Positions 1 to 9,323 of a stretch of 64,000 bases of DNA are shown piece after piece; the first letter of the stretch is position 1, and every line of letters begins with the position of its first letter. Where the stretch lies: contig NZ_JACJRQ010000004.1 of the NCBI RefSeq assembly GCF_014697355.1, forward strand, positions 62,001 to 126,000. The letters run 5' to 3'. The position numbers and the translations under genes were made by a program. The stretch comes from Nostoc calcicola FACHB-3891. Its GTDB lineage: Bacteria > Cyanobacteriota > Cyanobacteriia > Cyanobacteriales > Nostocaceae. The notes below the pieces were generated by a model. That model was not told where the DNA came from, ran no database searches, and worked only from the letters and a program-made list of their open reading frames with translations.

Positions 1-438
1 TAGCCAAGGGCGGATTAGTTCTAGATTTTGAGTACTTAAGTAAAGCGCACCCAGAACTGCTTCAAAAGCATCTGCTAATCGTGACTCTTGACCAACTTTA
101 TCAGCCGTAGCACTGCCAGCAACTAGTAAGTATAGCTCTAAACCATAAACTCTTGCTAATTGGGCGAGAATGCGATCGCTCACCAACACCGAACGAATTG
201 CTGCGAAGTCTCCTACTGGGCAATCTGGGTAATGTTCCCACAACACAACAGCTGACACTAGGCGTACCACTGCATCGCCGACAAACTCCAACTGTTCATA
301 ATTTGCCGACTCAGAAACAGTGGGATGAGTCAGTGCTAAGTCCAATAGTTGCCATTTGATTGGTGCTTCTGTTGGCAAACCAAATTTTTTGACTAAGCTT
401 TCGAGTTGTCGTTGACGGCGTGGATAAGCTAGGGTCAT
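1..438 (-). CDS. rnc: Ribonuclease III, N-terminal part (runs off window)
   Basis: Reading the minus strand from an ATG at 438 gives 146 codons open to the window edge. The protein contains the RNase III signature around YEQLEFVGDAVVRL (residues about 46-59), with the acidic residues that bind the catalytic metal, and a second conserved stretch ending in ADAFEAVLGALYLS. RNase III cuts double-stranded RNA, including rRNA precursors. The double-stranded RNA-binding domain, if present, would lie outside the window; cyanobacteria also have short forms, so the full length is not known. A TTAGTTATTGGTCATTG-type repeat lies just upstream of the start. The family assignment is firm; which of the cyanobacterial RNase III paralogues this is cannot be told. 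Confidence 0.9.
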   Translation of the reverse strand, partial: MTLAYPRRQRQLESLVKKFGLPTEAPIKWQLLDLALTHPTVSESANYEQLEFVGDAVVRLVSAVVLWEHYPDCPVGDFAAIRSVLVSDRILAQLARVYGLELYLLVAGSATADKVGQESRLADAFEAVLGALYLSTQNLELIRPWL

Positions 439-709
439 CAGTTCTTAGTCAAGAGTTATTAGTGGTTAGTTATTGGTCATTGACAATTAAAGAGAGAGTC
501 GGTAGTAAGCCCGGTAACCTACAGATTAACGATATTACACATATTTCAGCTTACTATTTTTTAAAACGTACAACTTTTGTACAAATTAATCTTGACATAC
601 TCCCTGGCAACAAAGCACGCGGATTCTGGGCTGCTAACGGCGATCGCAGTCTGGGACTGTCTAACATCACCTAACCTAACAGTTGATGCCTCAACTTTGA
701 ATATTTGCT

Positions 710-879
710 TATAGAACCCATTTGGGATCTTTTCTAGGCATATAAGGGTTGCCAGAAGGCTGTTTTAAACAACCTAGTAAGCAGGGGTGGAAAATCATAG
801 AGCAATTGCTGAAAAAGTATGAAATACGGCTTTGCACAAGACTTGTAGACAGAAAAATAGATCCCAAATGGGTTCTATA
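710..879. mobile_element. MITE-like element, 170 bp, perfect terminal inverted repeats
   Basis: The left end TATAGAACCCATTTGGGATCT is matched by its reverse complement at the right end (about 860-879). The termini begin with TATA, compatible with a TA target duplication as in IS630-like elements (inference). The inside has no credible gene; the short minus-strand frame through it is only an extension of the terminal repeat. Confidence 0.65.
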
Positions 880-942
880 GGGGAAGCCCCTAAGACGGCA
901 GTGGCTTCCCAACCTACGCTTGACACTGATTAAAAAATTAAG

Positions 943-1320
943 TTAGTGACTTAATAATGCGATCGCCATTTCAAGATACATTTTTGCTTTATGCAAAGCT
1001 AGCAGCTTCTCTTGAGTATACCTATCTGGATAATTCATAACTCTCCCTTCTATCGTAACTTTAATCAGTGCTGCTTGCTCATCTGTAGGTGCGTTCATCT
1101 CATCTATGGCGTTACTCAGTGCTTGCATGAAAGCAAAGGTAGGAGGTTTTAAGCCTTTACCCACCTCAAATTGGGATAGCGCCATTCGAGGGAATACCAT
1201 CAAGGATGTAATCCATGAAGTCTTGTAGCCTTTATTCCCAGTTGGTTTGATGCCGTAGCGCAAGCATAAGTCACGAAGTTCTTTGATGGTTTTGATTTCA
1301 AGTTCGGAACGCGTAAACAT
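943..1320 (-). CDS. Small hypothetical protein with SAP-like N-terminus
   Basis: 125 residues, ATG at 1320. Residues about 10-40 (KTIKELRDLCLRYGIKP then a Lys-rich turn) look like a SAP/HeH helix-extension-helix, a fold usually used for DNA binding. The rest is helical and unrecognised. It is divergent from the small gene at 1446, and the 125-bp gap holds a nested inverted repeat that starts directly at the start codon, so the leader has no evident ribosome-binding site. A role as a regulator of the pair is an inference only. No enzyme motif is visible. Confidence 0.55.
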   Translation of the reverse strand: MFTRSELEIKTIKELRDLCLRYGIKPTGNKGYKTSWITSLMVFPRMALSQFEVGKGLKPPTFAFMQALSNAIDEMNAPTDEQAALIKVTIEGRVMNYPDRYTQEKLLALHKAKMYLEMAIALLSH

Positions 1321-1403
1321 AAAATAGAGTTACCTCTTGTAAAAGTGGTATCGGTGGTGAACCATTTCTGAGGTGAGAACACCACCGATTTAAACTCTAT
1401 TTT
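1321..1403. promoter_or_regulatory. Nested inverted repeat between divergent genes
   Basis: Outer arms AAAATAGAGTT (1321-1331) and AACTCTATTTT (1393-1403) are perfect complements; inner arms ATCGGTGGTG (1350-1359) and CACCACCGAT (1380-1389) are also perfect, around a 20-base loop. It fills most of the gap between the divergent genes at 1320 and 1446. It may be a paired operator, a cruciform or the remnant of a small element. Confidence 0.55.
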
Positions 1404-1445
1404 CACGCGCGCACGTTAATCAAGCTTTATTTATATCTCTCAACA

Positions 1446-1634
1446 ATGCCTAACCCTAAAGGTAACCCAGATAATTTAAACCCATATGAGACAGACAGAG
1501 AAGAACCATTGACAGCAAATCTTAGTTTTCGGGTGTCAGAACGGATGAAAGAAGAGGTGAAAGCACAAGAAGACCCTCCTGAGTTTTGCCGTCAAGCTAT
1601 TCAAGAGAAGTTAGATAGAAATAAACAGAAGTAG
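1446..1634 (+). CDS. Small ribbon-helix-helix-like protein
   Basis: 62 residues, ATG at 1446. After a disordered start (PNPKGNPDNLNPYETDREEP) residues 22-58 read as a strand (LTANLSFRVS) followed by two helices (ERMKEEVKA and EFCRQAIQEKLDRNK), the layout of a ribbon-helix-helix DNA-binding domain as in CopG/Arc-type antitoxins and plasmid regulators. No toxin gene follows; a terminator lies 41 bp after the stop. The domain call is from pattern only. Confidence 0.6.
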   Translation: MPNPKGNPDNLNPYETDREEPLTANLSFRVSERMKEEVKAQEDPPEFCRQAIQEKLDRNKQK

Positions 1635-1675
1635 TCCAAAATTCTTGAAGTAATAGATTTAAGAACTACAAAAAA

Positions 1676-1704
1676 GCCCTCCTGTTAAAGAGGGCATTAT
1701 TATT
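1676..1704 (+). terminator. Intrinsic terminator after the small RHH-like gene
   Basis: Perfect 6-bp stem GCCCTC (1676-1681) and GAGGGC (1690-1695), an 8-base loop, then ATTATTATT. A-rich sequence precedes it, so it could also work from the other side. Confidence 0.7.
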
Positions 1705-1810
1705 GGTAAATTAAATTTTGTACTACTTAGAATAGACAAGCATTTATAAAACTTTTCGGTCTACTGAAATTACGTAAACTCCTCTGGGGGAATCATATTA
1801 TTAACTACTT

Positions 1811-1968
1811 GAAAGGGTCTCAATACTGTTCGGTTAAGCAAGAGACAAGGGTAAATGGCCGTCTCTAAAACAATCAATTCTTTGTAGAGACGGCCATTTA
1901 TCGCGTCTTTGTTATATATGTAAAATCTCGATCGAAAAACCTTAACCGAACTGTATTGGAAAAGGTCT
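1811..1968. mobile_element. MITE-like element with target-site duplication
   Basis: Terminal repeats CAATACTGTTCGGTTAAG (1821-1838) and CTTAACCGAACTGTATTG (1941-1958) match at 17 of 18 positions. They are flanked by GAAAGGGTCT (1811-1820) and GAAAAGGTCT (1959-1968), a 9-of-10 direct repeat that looks like a target-site duplication. The interior holds a long hairpin around GGCCGTCTCTA / TAGAGACGGCC (about 1857-1895). No coding capacity. The 10-bp duplication would fit an IS4-type parent (inference). Confidence 0.65.
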
Positions 1969-2037
1969 ATCATACAAAATCCGTACAAAAAATAATGGAG
2001 TACAAACCGTCAAAGGTTTATACTCCATTTTGAAGGA

Positions 2038-2466
2038 AAGAGCAGGACATAAGCCGGGTTCTGTTCTCTTGCGAGGGCAGTTATCTATCTGGGACGCCTG
2101 TTACCAGACGCCTCTAGCGGCTCTTGTTGAGCGGAACTGGTAAAAGACCAACCCTAGTTCCTCTGGCCTTGCTCCCAACCGGGGTTTACCGAGCCAGCAC
2201 CTCTCGATGCTGCTGGTGCGCTCTTACCGCACCTTTGCACCCTTACCAAATTTAGTTAGGAGTTATGAGTGATGAGTTAAGAGTTAATAATTCCTAACTC
2301 CTAACTCTTAACTCCTAACTGTTTTGGCGGTATCTTTCTGTGGCACTATCCTCACGATCGCTCGCACTGGACGTTATCCAGCAAGTCTGGTCTTTCGGGA
2401 GTCCGGACTTTCCTCAAATCAGTGACTATAACTGATCTGCAACCGCCTGCGCCTACTCTCTCCCTA
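2038..2466 (-). ncRNA. rnpB: RNase P RNA
   Basis: The minus strand shows the bacterial type A landmarks in order: the 5' helix GGGAGAGAGTAGGCG, GAGGAAAGTCCGGACTCCC, ACTTGCTGGATAACGTCCAG, and near the 3' end the universal CAGAACCCGGCTTAT. RNase P RNA is the catalytic part of the enzyme that removes tRNA 5' leaders. As in other Nostocales, a short tandemly repeated sequence is inserted in one helix (2254-2320). The exact 5' and 3' ends are estimated to within several bases. Confidence 0.93.
2254..2320. repeat. Heptamer repeat inserted inside rnpB
   Basis: TTAGGAG/TTAAGAG-type heptamers followed by their complements CTAACTC form a hairpin of about 67 bases within the RNase P RNA. Insertion of such repeats at this position is known in Anabaena/Nostoc. 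Confidence 0.8.
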
Positions 2467-2472
2467 GATCCA

Positions 2473-2501
2473 GTTTAATCTTCGATGACGTAGTGTGTTA
2501 A
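2473..2501 (-). promoter_or_regulatory. rnpB: Candidate rnpB promoter
   Basis: On the minus strand TTAACA (2496-2501), 17 bases, then TTAAAC (2473-2478), placing the start near 2466. The -10 box matches the consensus only at half its positions. Confidence 0.35.
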
Positions 2502-2566
2502 CTAAACATTTCCTCCGATGCCTGCGGCATCCCGCAGGGTACAGAACTTTGTAAGAGAGTGGGGTA

Positions 2567-2740
2567 AGAATTCAATACAGGGGTAAAGGTTAAAGGGTAA
2601 AGGGTAAAGGCTAAGAATTCAATACAGGGGTAAAGGGTAAAGGCTAAGAATTCAAAACAGGGGTAAAGGTTAAAGGGTAAAGGGTAAAGGGATATATTTA
2701 ACCTTTCCCCTTTCCCCCTTACCCCTTCCCCCCTTTCCCC
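2567..2740. repeat. Tandem heptamer repeat (GGGTAAA)
   Basis: Runs of GGGTAAAGG with GCTAAGAATTCAA(A/T)ACAG interspersed three times, followed by CCCCTTTCC-type complements (2705-2745), so the whole can fold. It lies between rnpB and the hypothetical gene at 2752-3447. An 85-codon open frame on the minus strand is made by this repeat and is not called. Confidence 0.8.
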
Positions 2741-2751
2741 TTCCCCCTTCT

Positions 2752-3447
2752 TCATTTCTTTTTATTCCAAGGTAGGGCGTAAGTCCAAGGTAGTTTTCTG
2801 ACTGTGAAAGGACAATTGATAATGCTAATGGGAGGAAAATTGACACCAGGAGCTAAACCCACACGTACCTCAGAAATTCTTAATACTAATTGTAGGGAAA
2901 ATTCTAACTCCTTTCTTCCATTTATAAAGTCGTTGTACAATTTTTTTTGCCCTTTTTGCAGTCCACCGATATCAACTAATGGTTTTTTAGCTGAGTAGGT
3001 TCCAGTTGCCTGATCGCGCTGGAAAACATCTTCTGCTGTGACTGTCTCGGAAAGTGTTTTCTTGGGGGCAATCAAGCTGGGACTTTGGGGTACAGCTAAG
3101 TCGCGGGTTAAGTCTGGTGATTTGCGAATTACTCGGCGCGATTGTTTGGTATGTTCAACTACTAGAGAGCTATTATCCCAATCAACGTATACGGCAATAT
3201 TATCAGATTTATTTTCAATGCCAAGGGCTAACTCTTTCAGGTCGTCAATGGGGTAGGAGGATTTGAATTTAAAGGAAATTCCAATTTTGTCATCGAGATT
3301 TAGTTCTTTTAGCTGCTCATCAACTATTCCTTTTTTAAATTCAAATTTAATTTGGTCGTCGATGGATTCAACCATTCGGTTAAAAACATAGGAGACACCA
3401 ATAATATAAATCGTCAAAACTACTAAATTCTGGTCGCTACTCCTCAT
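2752..3447 (-). CDS. Hypothetical protein with N-terminal hydrophobic segment
   Basis: 231 residues, ATG at 3447. Residues 8-22 (LVVLTIYIIGVSYVF) form a single hydrophobic segment, probably a membrane anchor or uncleaved signal. Residues about 30-105 are a mixed alpha/beta region containing IAVYVDWDNSSLVVEH; a Pro/Ser-rich linker follows, and the last 80 residues are beta-rich. I do not recognise the family. It is followed by repeats and is not obviously in an operon with CorA, whose 3' end is upstream at 3513 on the same strand. Confidence 0.6.
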   Translation of the reverse strand: MRSSDQNLVVLTIYIIGVSYVFNRMVESIDDQIKFEFKKGIVDEQLKELNLDDKIGISFKFKSSYPIDDLKELALGIENKSDNIAVYVDWDNSSLVVEHTKQSRRVIRKSPDLTRDLAVPQSPSLIAPKKTLSETVTAEDVFQRDQATGTYSAKKPLVDIGGLQKGQKKLYNDFINGRKELEFSLQLVLRISEVRVGLAPGVNFPPISIINCPFTVRKLPWTYALPWNKKK

Positions 3448-3512
3448 AATTAAAAAATATTAACTCCCGATGCTAATGAATATATATTCGATTCATTGTT
3501 CATGTGCAATCT

Positions 3513-4655
3513 TTAGTTGCGTTTAGTTGGGACAGAGTTTTGCAGCCAGCCTCGTCGCCAAAAAAACAATAGCAGACAAAGTGCGATCGCCACCATCATT
3601 CCTAAACACATTGGGTAGCCCCAATACCAATTCAATTCAGGCATATTATATGGTGATTTCTCAGTATTGAAATTCATACCATATATTCCGGCAACAAAAG
3701 TCAATGGAATAAAAATTGACGAAACCACCGTTAGCACTTTCATGATTTCATTCATTTTGTTGCTCACTGCCGAAAGATATACATCCATCAATCCAGATGC
3801 TAATTCTCGGTAAGTTTCTACCATATCCATGACTTGCACGGTATGGTCATAACAATCTCGTAGGTAAATTCGCACATCTTCACTAATTAAATCACTGCCA
3901 TCACGAATTAAAGAATTAATCGCATCTCGCTGCGGCCAGATAGCACGACGCAATTGGAGTAATTCTCGCCTGATTTGATAAATACTTTGTAGTGTTTGCG
4001 GAGTAGGTTTAACTATTACTTCCTCCTCTAATTCTTCGATTCGCTCACCATAAAGTTCCAGCACAGGAAAATAGCCATCAATAATGGCATCTAACAAAGC
4101 ATAAGTTAAATAATCAGCTTTTTGACAGCGGATGATACCTTTGCCTTTTTCAATGCGCGATCGCACTGGTTCAAAGCAATCATGCTCTGGTTCTTCTTGG
4201 ACTGTGAGCAAGTAATTTTTCCCCAATATTAAACTCACTTGTTCGCTGTAAAAACCACACGTTTTTTCCTTTGGTACTACCATGCGAGCAATGAAGAGTA
4301 ATTGGTCTTCATAATCCTCTGTTTTCGGGCGCTCCGGTACATTCACCACATCTTCTAAAACGAGAGGATGTAAATCAAAAACTCGACCCAATCTTTGTAA
4401 TATGTCTTGAGAGCCTAAACCTTGTACGTCTACCCAAGAAATCGTTTCCATCTCTAGATATGGAATACATTCTTCTGGAGTTGCTATTTGTTCGCGGGTA
4501 AAATTGGTTTGGTTATAGTCAATCAAGAAAATTATTGGTGCTGGAGCGTCTGCATCAATAATAATCGTTCCTGGCAGAGTTCCTGGTTGGTGATGAAACT
4601 CATCTTCAAATGTCTTAGTTACTACTTTCAGAGCGCGGCGCAGTTTTCGTGCCAT
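3513..4655 (-). CDS. corA: CorA-family magnesium/cobalt transport protein
   Basis: 380 residues, ATG at 4655. The C-terminus has the CorA hallmark: a first membrane helix ending in GMN (residues about 326-328, IYGMNFNTEKSPYNMPELNWYWGYP) and a second helix, then a positively charged tail. The N-terminal two thirds are the cytosolic alpha/beta and long-helix domain that forms the funnel of the pentamer (VDVQGLGSQDILQRLG, LHPLVLEDV). Members carry Mg2+, Co2+ or Ni2+ into the cell. Length is normal for the long cyanobacterial form. No Mg riboswitch is seen in the leader. Confidence 0.92.
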   Translation of the reverse strand: MARKLRRALKVVTKTFEDEFHHQPGTLPGTIIIDADAPAPIIFLIDYNQTNFTREQIATPEECIPYLEMETISWVDVQGLGSQDILQRLGRVFDLHPLVLEDVVNVPERPKTEDYEDQLLFIARMVVPKEKTCGFYSEQVSLILGKNYLLTVQEEPEHDCFEPVRSRIEKGKGIIRCQKADYLTYALLDAIIDGYFPVLELYGERIEELEEEVIVKPTPQTLQSIYQIRRELLQLRRAIWPQRDAINSLIRDGSDLISEDVRIYLRDCYDHTVQVMDMVETYRELASGLMDVYLSAVSNKMNEIMKVLTVVSSIFIPLTFVAGIYGMNFNTEKSPYNMPELNWYWGYPMCLGMMVAIALCLLLFFWRRGWLQNSVPTKRN

Positions 4656-4675
4656 GAAATATTACCTAATAGTCA

Positions 4676-4721
4676 TTAGTTATTGGTCATTGGTCATTGG
4701 TCATTGGTCATTGGTGAATGA
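4676..4721. repeat. Heptamer repeat ATTGGTC
   Basis: About six tandem copies of (T)CATTGGT directly upstream of corA, a common Nostoc short tandem repeat. Confidence 0.8.
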
Positions 4722-4886
4722 CAAAGGACAAAAGATAAAGGACAAATGATATACGCGTAATTTTACAAAAATTAATACAAAGATGGTAATTTCTAAATTA
4801 TGCAATTATTTCCGTCGCTCATTTGGTCACCAGCATTTTGTTATTAGTGAGTTGTATTCAGAACTAACTACTGAAAAGTTTCATAA

Positions 4887-4994
4887 TTAATACCAATTTG
4901 AAATCAAAATGCGACAGATGTGTGGCTAGGGGCGTACAGCTGTACACCCTACAGCGGATTCATGTGTTGGAAATATTTTTGAAAATGGTATTAA
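4887..4994. mobile_element. Small MITE-like element, 108 bp
   Basis: Imperfect ends TTAATACCAATTTGAAA (from 4887) and TTTTGAAAATGGTATTAA (to 4994). The centre has an inner palindrome around GGGGCGTACAGCTGTACACCC. It fills part of the 550-bp gap between corA and groEL; apart from this, the terminator and GAATTCAGAATTC repeats (5161-5195), I see nothing in that gap. Confidence 0.5.
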
Positions 4995-5065
4995 GTTTAT
5001 TTAAATTCAGTGAGTTACCAGCAATACAGATAACATATTGCTTCTGAATCAGCAATGATGAGTAT

Positions 5066-5105
5066 AAAAAACAGTTTGCCTTGACAAGACAAACTGCTTA
5101 AAAAA
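5066..5105 (-). terminator. Terminator of the GroEL gene
   Basis: On the minus strand CAGTTTG, 11-base loop, CAAACTG (5072-5078 with 5090-5096) followed by six T. A second GC-rich hairpin AGCAGAGCC/GGCTCTGCT (5126-5155) lies nearer the stop but lacks a T run. Confidence 0.65.
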
Positions 5106-5206
5106 TATTTACGTAAGAGTTCAGGAGCAGAGCCACAGACCTATCCGGCTCTGCTTGTTAATTCAGAATTCAGAATTCAGAATTCTGAATTCTGGATGAG
5201 CAGGAG

Positions 5207-6865
<1,659 letters not shown>

Positions 6866-6894
6866 TTATTTCTCAAGCGCTTCCATTAGACAAT

Positions 6895-6921
6895 TTAGCA
6901 CTCACAGAGCAAGAGTGCTAA
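6895..6921 (-). promoter_or_regulatory. CIRCE operator (HrcA site)
   Basis: TTAGCACTC, 9 bases, GAGTGCTAA: an exact match to the CIRCE consensus, between the groEL start (6862) and the divergent gene at 7019. Confidence 0.95.
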
Positions 6922-7018
6922 TGTCTCCAGCAAGTCAAGTTACAAATGGAAATGAAAAATTGATTAATATACAGGTGATGCTCATATTAGATACTGGCAG
7001 TAATGCTTGAATTGGGAG

Positions 7019-8101
7019 ATGAACCTAGACAACTCCCTTAAGTCCCTTGGTATTGCCGAACCTAGCGGCACCGGCTGGTTGGCAGTAGTATTTACGTTCC
7101 TCTTAGCTTGGCTTGTAACCTGGCGTTTAATTCCGACAGTACGCAAATTCGCCTTGCGGGTGGGTTGGGCAGACCAACCCAACGCACGGCGGCTCAACCG
7201 AGAACCTTTGCCCAATGCAGGTGGGCTAGCTATTTACGCGGGTGTAATTGCCGCCCTAGTGTTAGCTAGTCTTTTACGACCGATCGAACTCCAAAATGTA
7301 TTAGCCCAGGTACTAACTATTCTCTTGGGGGCTTCAATATTAGTCCTTGTGGGCTTTATTGACGATCAGTTCGGTTTACCGCCCTCCGTTCGTTTGTGGG
7401 CACAAATTGTCACGGCACTGTTGCTGGTAGCTAACGGTATCAGTGTGCAAGTTACATTTGGCACTCCCATCGACTCGCTTTTGTCCATGTGCCTAACGGT
7501 ATTATGGGTAGTAGGGATTACTAACGCTATCAATTTGATGGATGGTATGGATGGTTTGGCGGGAGGGATCAGCTTTATTACCGCCATGAGTTTATTAGGC
7601 GTTTCAGCCCAATTTAACAACCGTGCAGCGGCAACTTTAGTTTTGGCAGCCTTGGGAGGTGCGGCACTGGGCTTTTTGCGCCACAACTTCCATCCATCAC
7701 GAATTATTATGGGTGATGCGGGAGCATACTTTTTCGGCTATGTGTTGGCAGCAACTAGTATTTTAGGCAGACTGCAACAAAACACAATCTATGCCCTCGT
7801 ACCCACAGTTTTATTTCTGTTGTTGCCAGTGTTAGATACTACTCAAGTATTTGTGCGACGGCTACTAGCAGGAAATAACCCTCTAAGTACTCCTGGCAAA
7901 GACCACCTCCACCACCGCTTGCTGGCTTGGGGATTCTCCCAACGCCATGCAGCGTTTACGTTGTGGGGAATTACCTTGGTTTGCAACTTACTAGCGATGA
8001 GAATACAAGGTATGAGTTTGGCTGTAATGTTAACTACCGCCAGTAGCATTATTATTCTTTTGGGCTTTACTGTGTGGCAAAGAATACGCCAAAAAAATTA
8101 G
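7019..8101 (+). CDS. WecA/TagO-type undecaprenyl-phosphate sugar-1-phosphate transferase
   Basis: 360 residues from the ATG at 7019; the same frame extends to a TTG at 7007, and neither has an ideally spaced ribosome-binding site. Polytopic membrane protein of the MraY/WecA family. Motifs: FIDDQFGLPP (metal/substrate Asp pair), NAINLMDGMDGLAGG, RIIMGDAGAYFFGY, and the basic loop PGKDHLHHRLLAWG. The HH-containing loop suits a GlcNAc-1-P-type transferase rather than MraY. Such enzymes load a sugar-phosphate on undecaprenyl phosphate to begin O-antigen, exopolysaccharide or wall polymer synthesis. Followed by a strong terminator, so probably monocistronic. Confidence 0.88.
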   Translation: MNLDNSLKSLGIAEPSGTGWLAVVFTFLLAWLVTWRLIPTVRKFALRVGWADQPNARRLNREPLPNAGGLAIYAGVIAALVLASLLRPIELQNVLAQVLTILLGASILVLVGFIDDQFGLPPSVRLWAQIVTALLLVANGISVQVTFGTPIDSLLSMCLTVLWVVGITNAINLMDGMDGLAGGISFITAMSLLGVSAQFNNRAAATLVLAALGGAALGFLRHNFHPSRIIMGDAGAYFFGYVLAATSILGRLQQNTIYALVPTVLFLLLPVLDTTQVFVRRLLAGNNPLSTPGKDHLHHRLLAWGFSQRHAAFTLWGITLVCNLLAMRIQGMSLAVMLTTASSIIILLGFTVWQRIRQKN

Positions 8102-8179
8102 TACACTTTCGCGGATATAAGGAATTCTAAAAAATAAAATCCTCAGTGATTAGGAATAATAATCATTGTTGAGTGTGGG

Positions 8180-8217
8180 AAGTCAGGGCTGGTATCAGCA
8201 GCCCTGACTTCTCTTTT
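8180..8217 (+). terminator. Strong intrinsic terminator
   Basis: Perfect 12-bp stem AAGTCAGGGCTG (8180-8191) and CAGCCCTGACTT (8199-8210) with a 7-base loop, then CTCTTTTT. It ends the WecA-like gene. Confidence 0.9.
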
Positions 8218-8218
8218 T

Positions 8219-8277
8219 GTAGAGATAATTCGTCTTTGGAGACGCGATCGACCAGACGCGATAAATCGCGTCTCTAC
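8219..8277. repeat. Dispersed palindromic repeat (GTAGAGACGCGAT family)
   Basis: Contains AGACGCGATAAATCGCGTCT (8254-8273) and flanking GTAGAGA/TCTCTAC. Related copies lie at 20227, 21416, 37926 and 43816. Confidence 0.8.
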
Positions 8278-8393
8278 ATGAGGTTTTGGGTTTTGTGCCA
8301 TAATTCCCTTGTTAAATTCAAGATTGGAAGTTCCCAGAGTTAGAAGGAGGTAGAGCGATCGCTCACTACATTTTAAAAGCTACAACAGAAACG

Positions 8394-9323
8394 GTGCATT
8401 TGGGTGGTTTCTCCCATCTGCTAAAGCCAGCACTGACTATTGATTCTGGCGATACAGTTGATGTAGAAACTTATACTGGTTACTACGTTTATGACAAAGC
8501 ACCACCAGAGTTTCTGACGCCAGAATTTCTCGACATTTGCCAAAATCTTCTACCAGAACGTAAAATCGCTGGGGGACCGCATTTACTCACAGGACCGATT
8601 TACGTGCGGGATGCCGAACCAGGGGATGTTTTAGAAGTAAAATTAGAGGCGGTCGCACCTCGTTTACCAGTAGGCTTCAATGCAATTCGCACAGGTTGGG
8701 GAGCTTTACCACATCAGTTTCCTCAACCTGCCTTAAGATTCATTCCTCTGGATTTGGCAAACAATATTGCCGAATTTCCACCCGGTGCTGGGATCGAGAT
8801 TCCCCTGAAACCGTTTTTTGGAATTCTTGGTGTTGCGACTCCAGAAACCTCTCGCACTTCCATCCCGCCAGGTTCTTACGGCGGTAATATCGACAACCGC
8901 GAACTCCAAGCAGGTTCTCGTTTATTTTTGCCGATTTTTGTCCCAGGTGCCTTATTTTCCATTGGTGATGGGCATTCGGCACAGGGTGATGGCGAAGTCA
9001 ATGTTACCGCCATTGAAACTTCGATGAACGGTAGAATTACACTCAAACTTCGCAAGGATTTACAACTGACAACACCAATTGCGGAAACTCCGACTGATAT
9101 TATCACAATGGGTTTTGCTCAAACCTTAGATGAAGCGTTAGAACTGGCTTTAAAAAACATGATTGATTTTCTGGAACGCTTCACAAATTTGTCGCCAGAA
9201 GATGCTTATGTATTGTGTAGTTTAGCTGTGAATTTTCGCATCACTCAAGTTGTGAATAGTCCCCAAAAAGGGGTACATGGGATGTTACCAAAATCAATTT
9301 TATCCAAGAGTATTAATTTTTGA
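8394..9323 (+). CDS. Acetamidase/formamidase family protein (start uncertain)
   Basis: 309 residues from the first usual start codon, a GTG at 8394; the open frame reaches back to 8316. The protein shows the FmdA/AmdA pattern: TIDSGDTVDVETYTGYY, GPIYVRDAEPGDVLEVKL, PPGSYGGNIDNRELQAGSRLFLPI, GDGHSAQGDGEVNVTAIE. Such enzymes hydrolyse short amides to acid and ammonia, a nitrogen-scavenging role. Codons 8358-8393 encode IAHYILKATTET, which looks like the missing family N-terminus, and AAGGAGG at 8344-8350 is correctly spaced from 8358, where the codon is ATC within a HIP1 octamer (8355-8362). So the true start may be ATC at 8358, or the protein may have lost 12 residues. Confidence 0.85.
   Translation: MHLGGFSHLLKPALTIDSGDTVDVETYTGYYVYDKAPPEFLTPEFLDICQNLLPERKIAGGPHLLTGPIYVRDAEPGDVLEVKLEAVAPRLPVGFNAIRTGWGALPHQFPQPALRFIPLDLANNIAEFPPGAGIEIPLKPFFGILGVATPETSRTSIPPGSYGGNIDNRELQAGSRLFLPIFVPGALFSIGDGHSAQGDGEVNVTAIETSMNGRITLKLRKDLQLTTPIAETPTDIITMGFAQTLDEALELALKNMIDFLERFTNLSPEDAYVLCSLAVNFRITQVVNSPQKGVHGMLPKSILSKSINF

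Noticed and set aside
1770..1988. 72-codon frame
   Set aside because: Lies across the MITE-like element at 1821-1958 and consists of its terminal repeats.
2498..2755. 85-codon minus-strand frame upstream of the rnpB region
   Set aside because: Made almost wholly of the GGGTAAA repeat and its complement.
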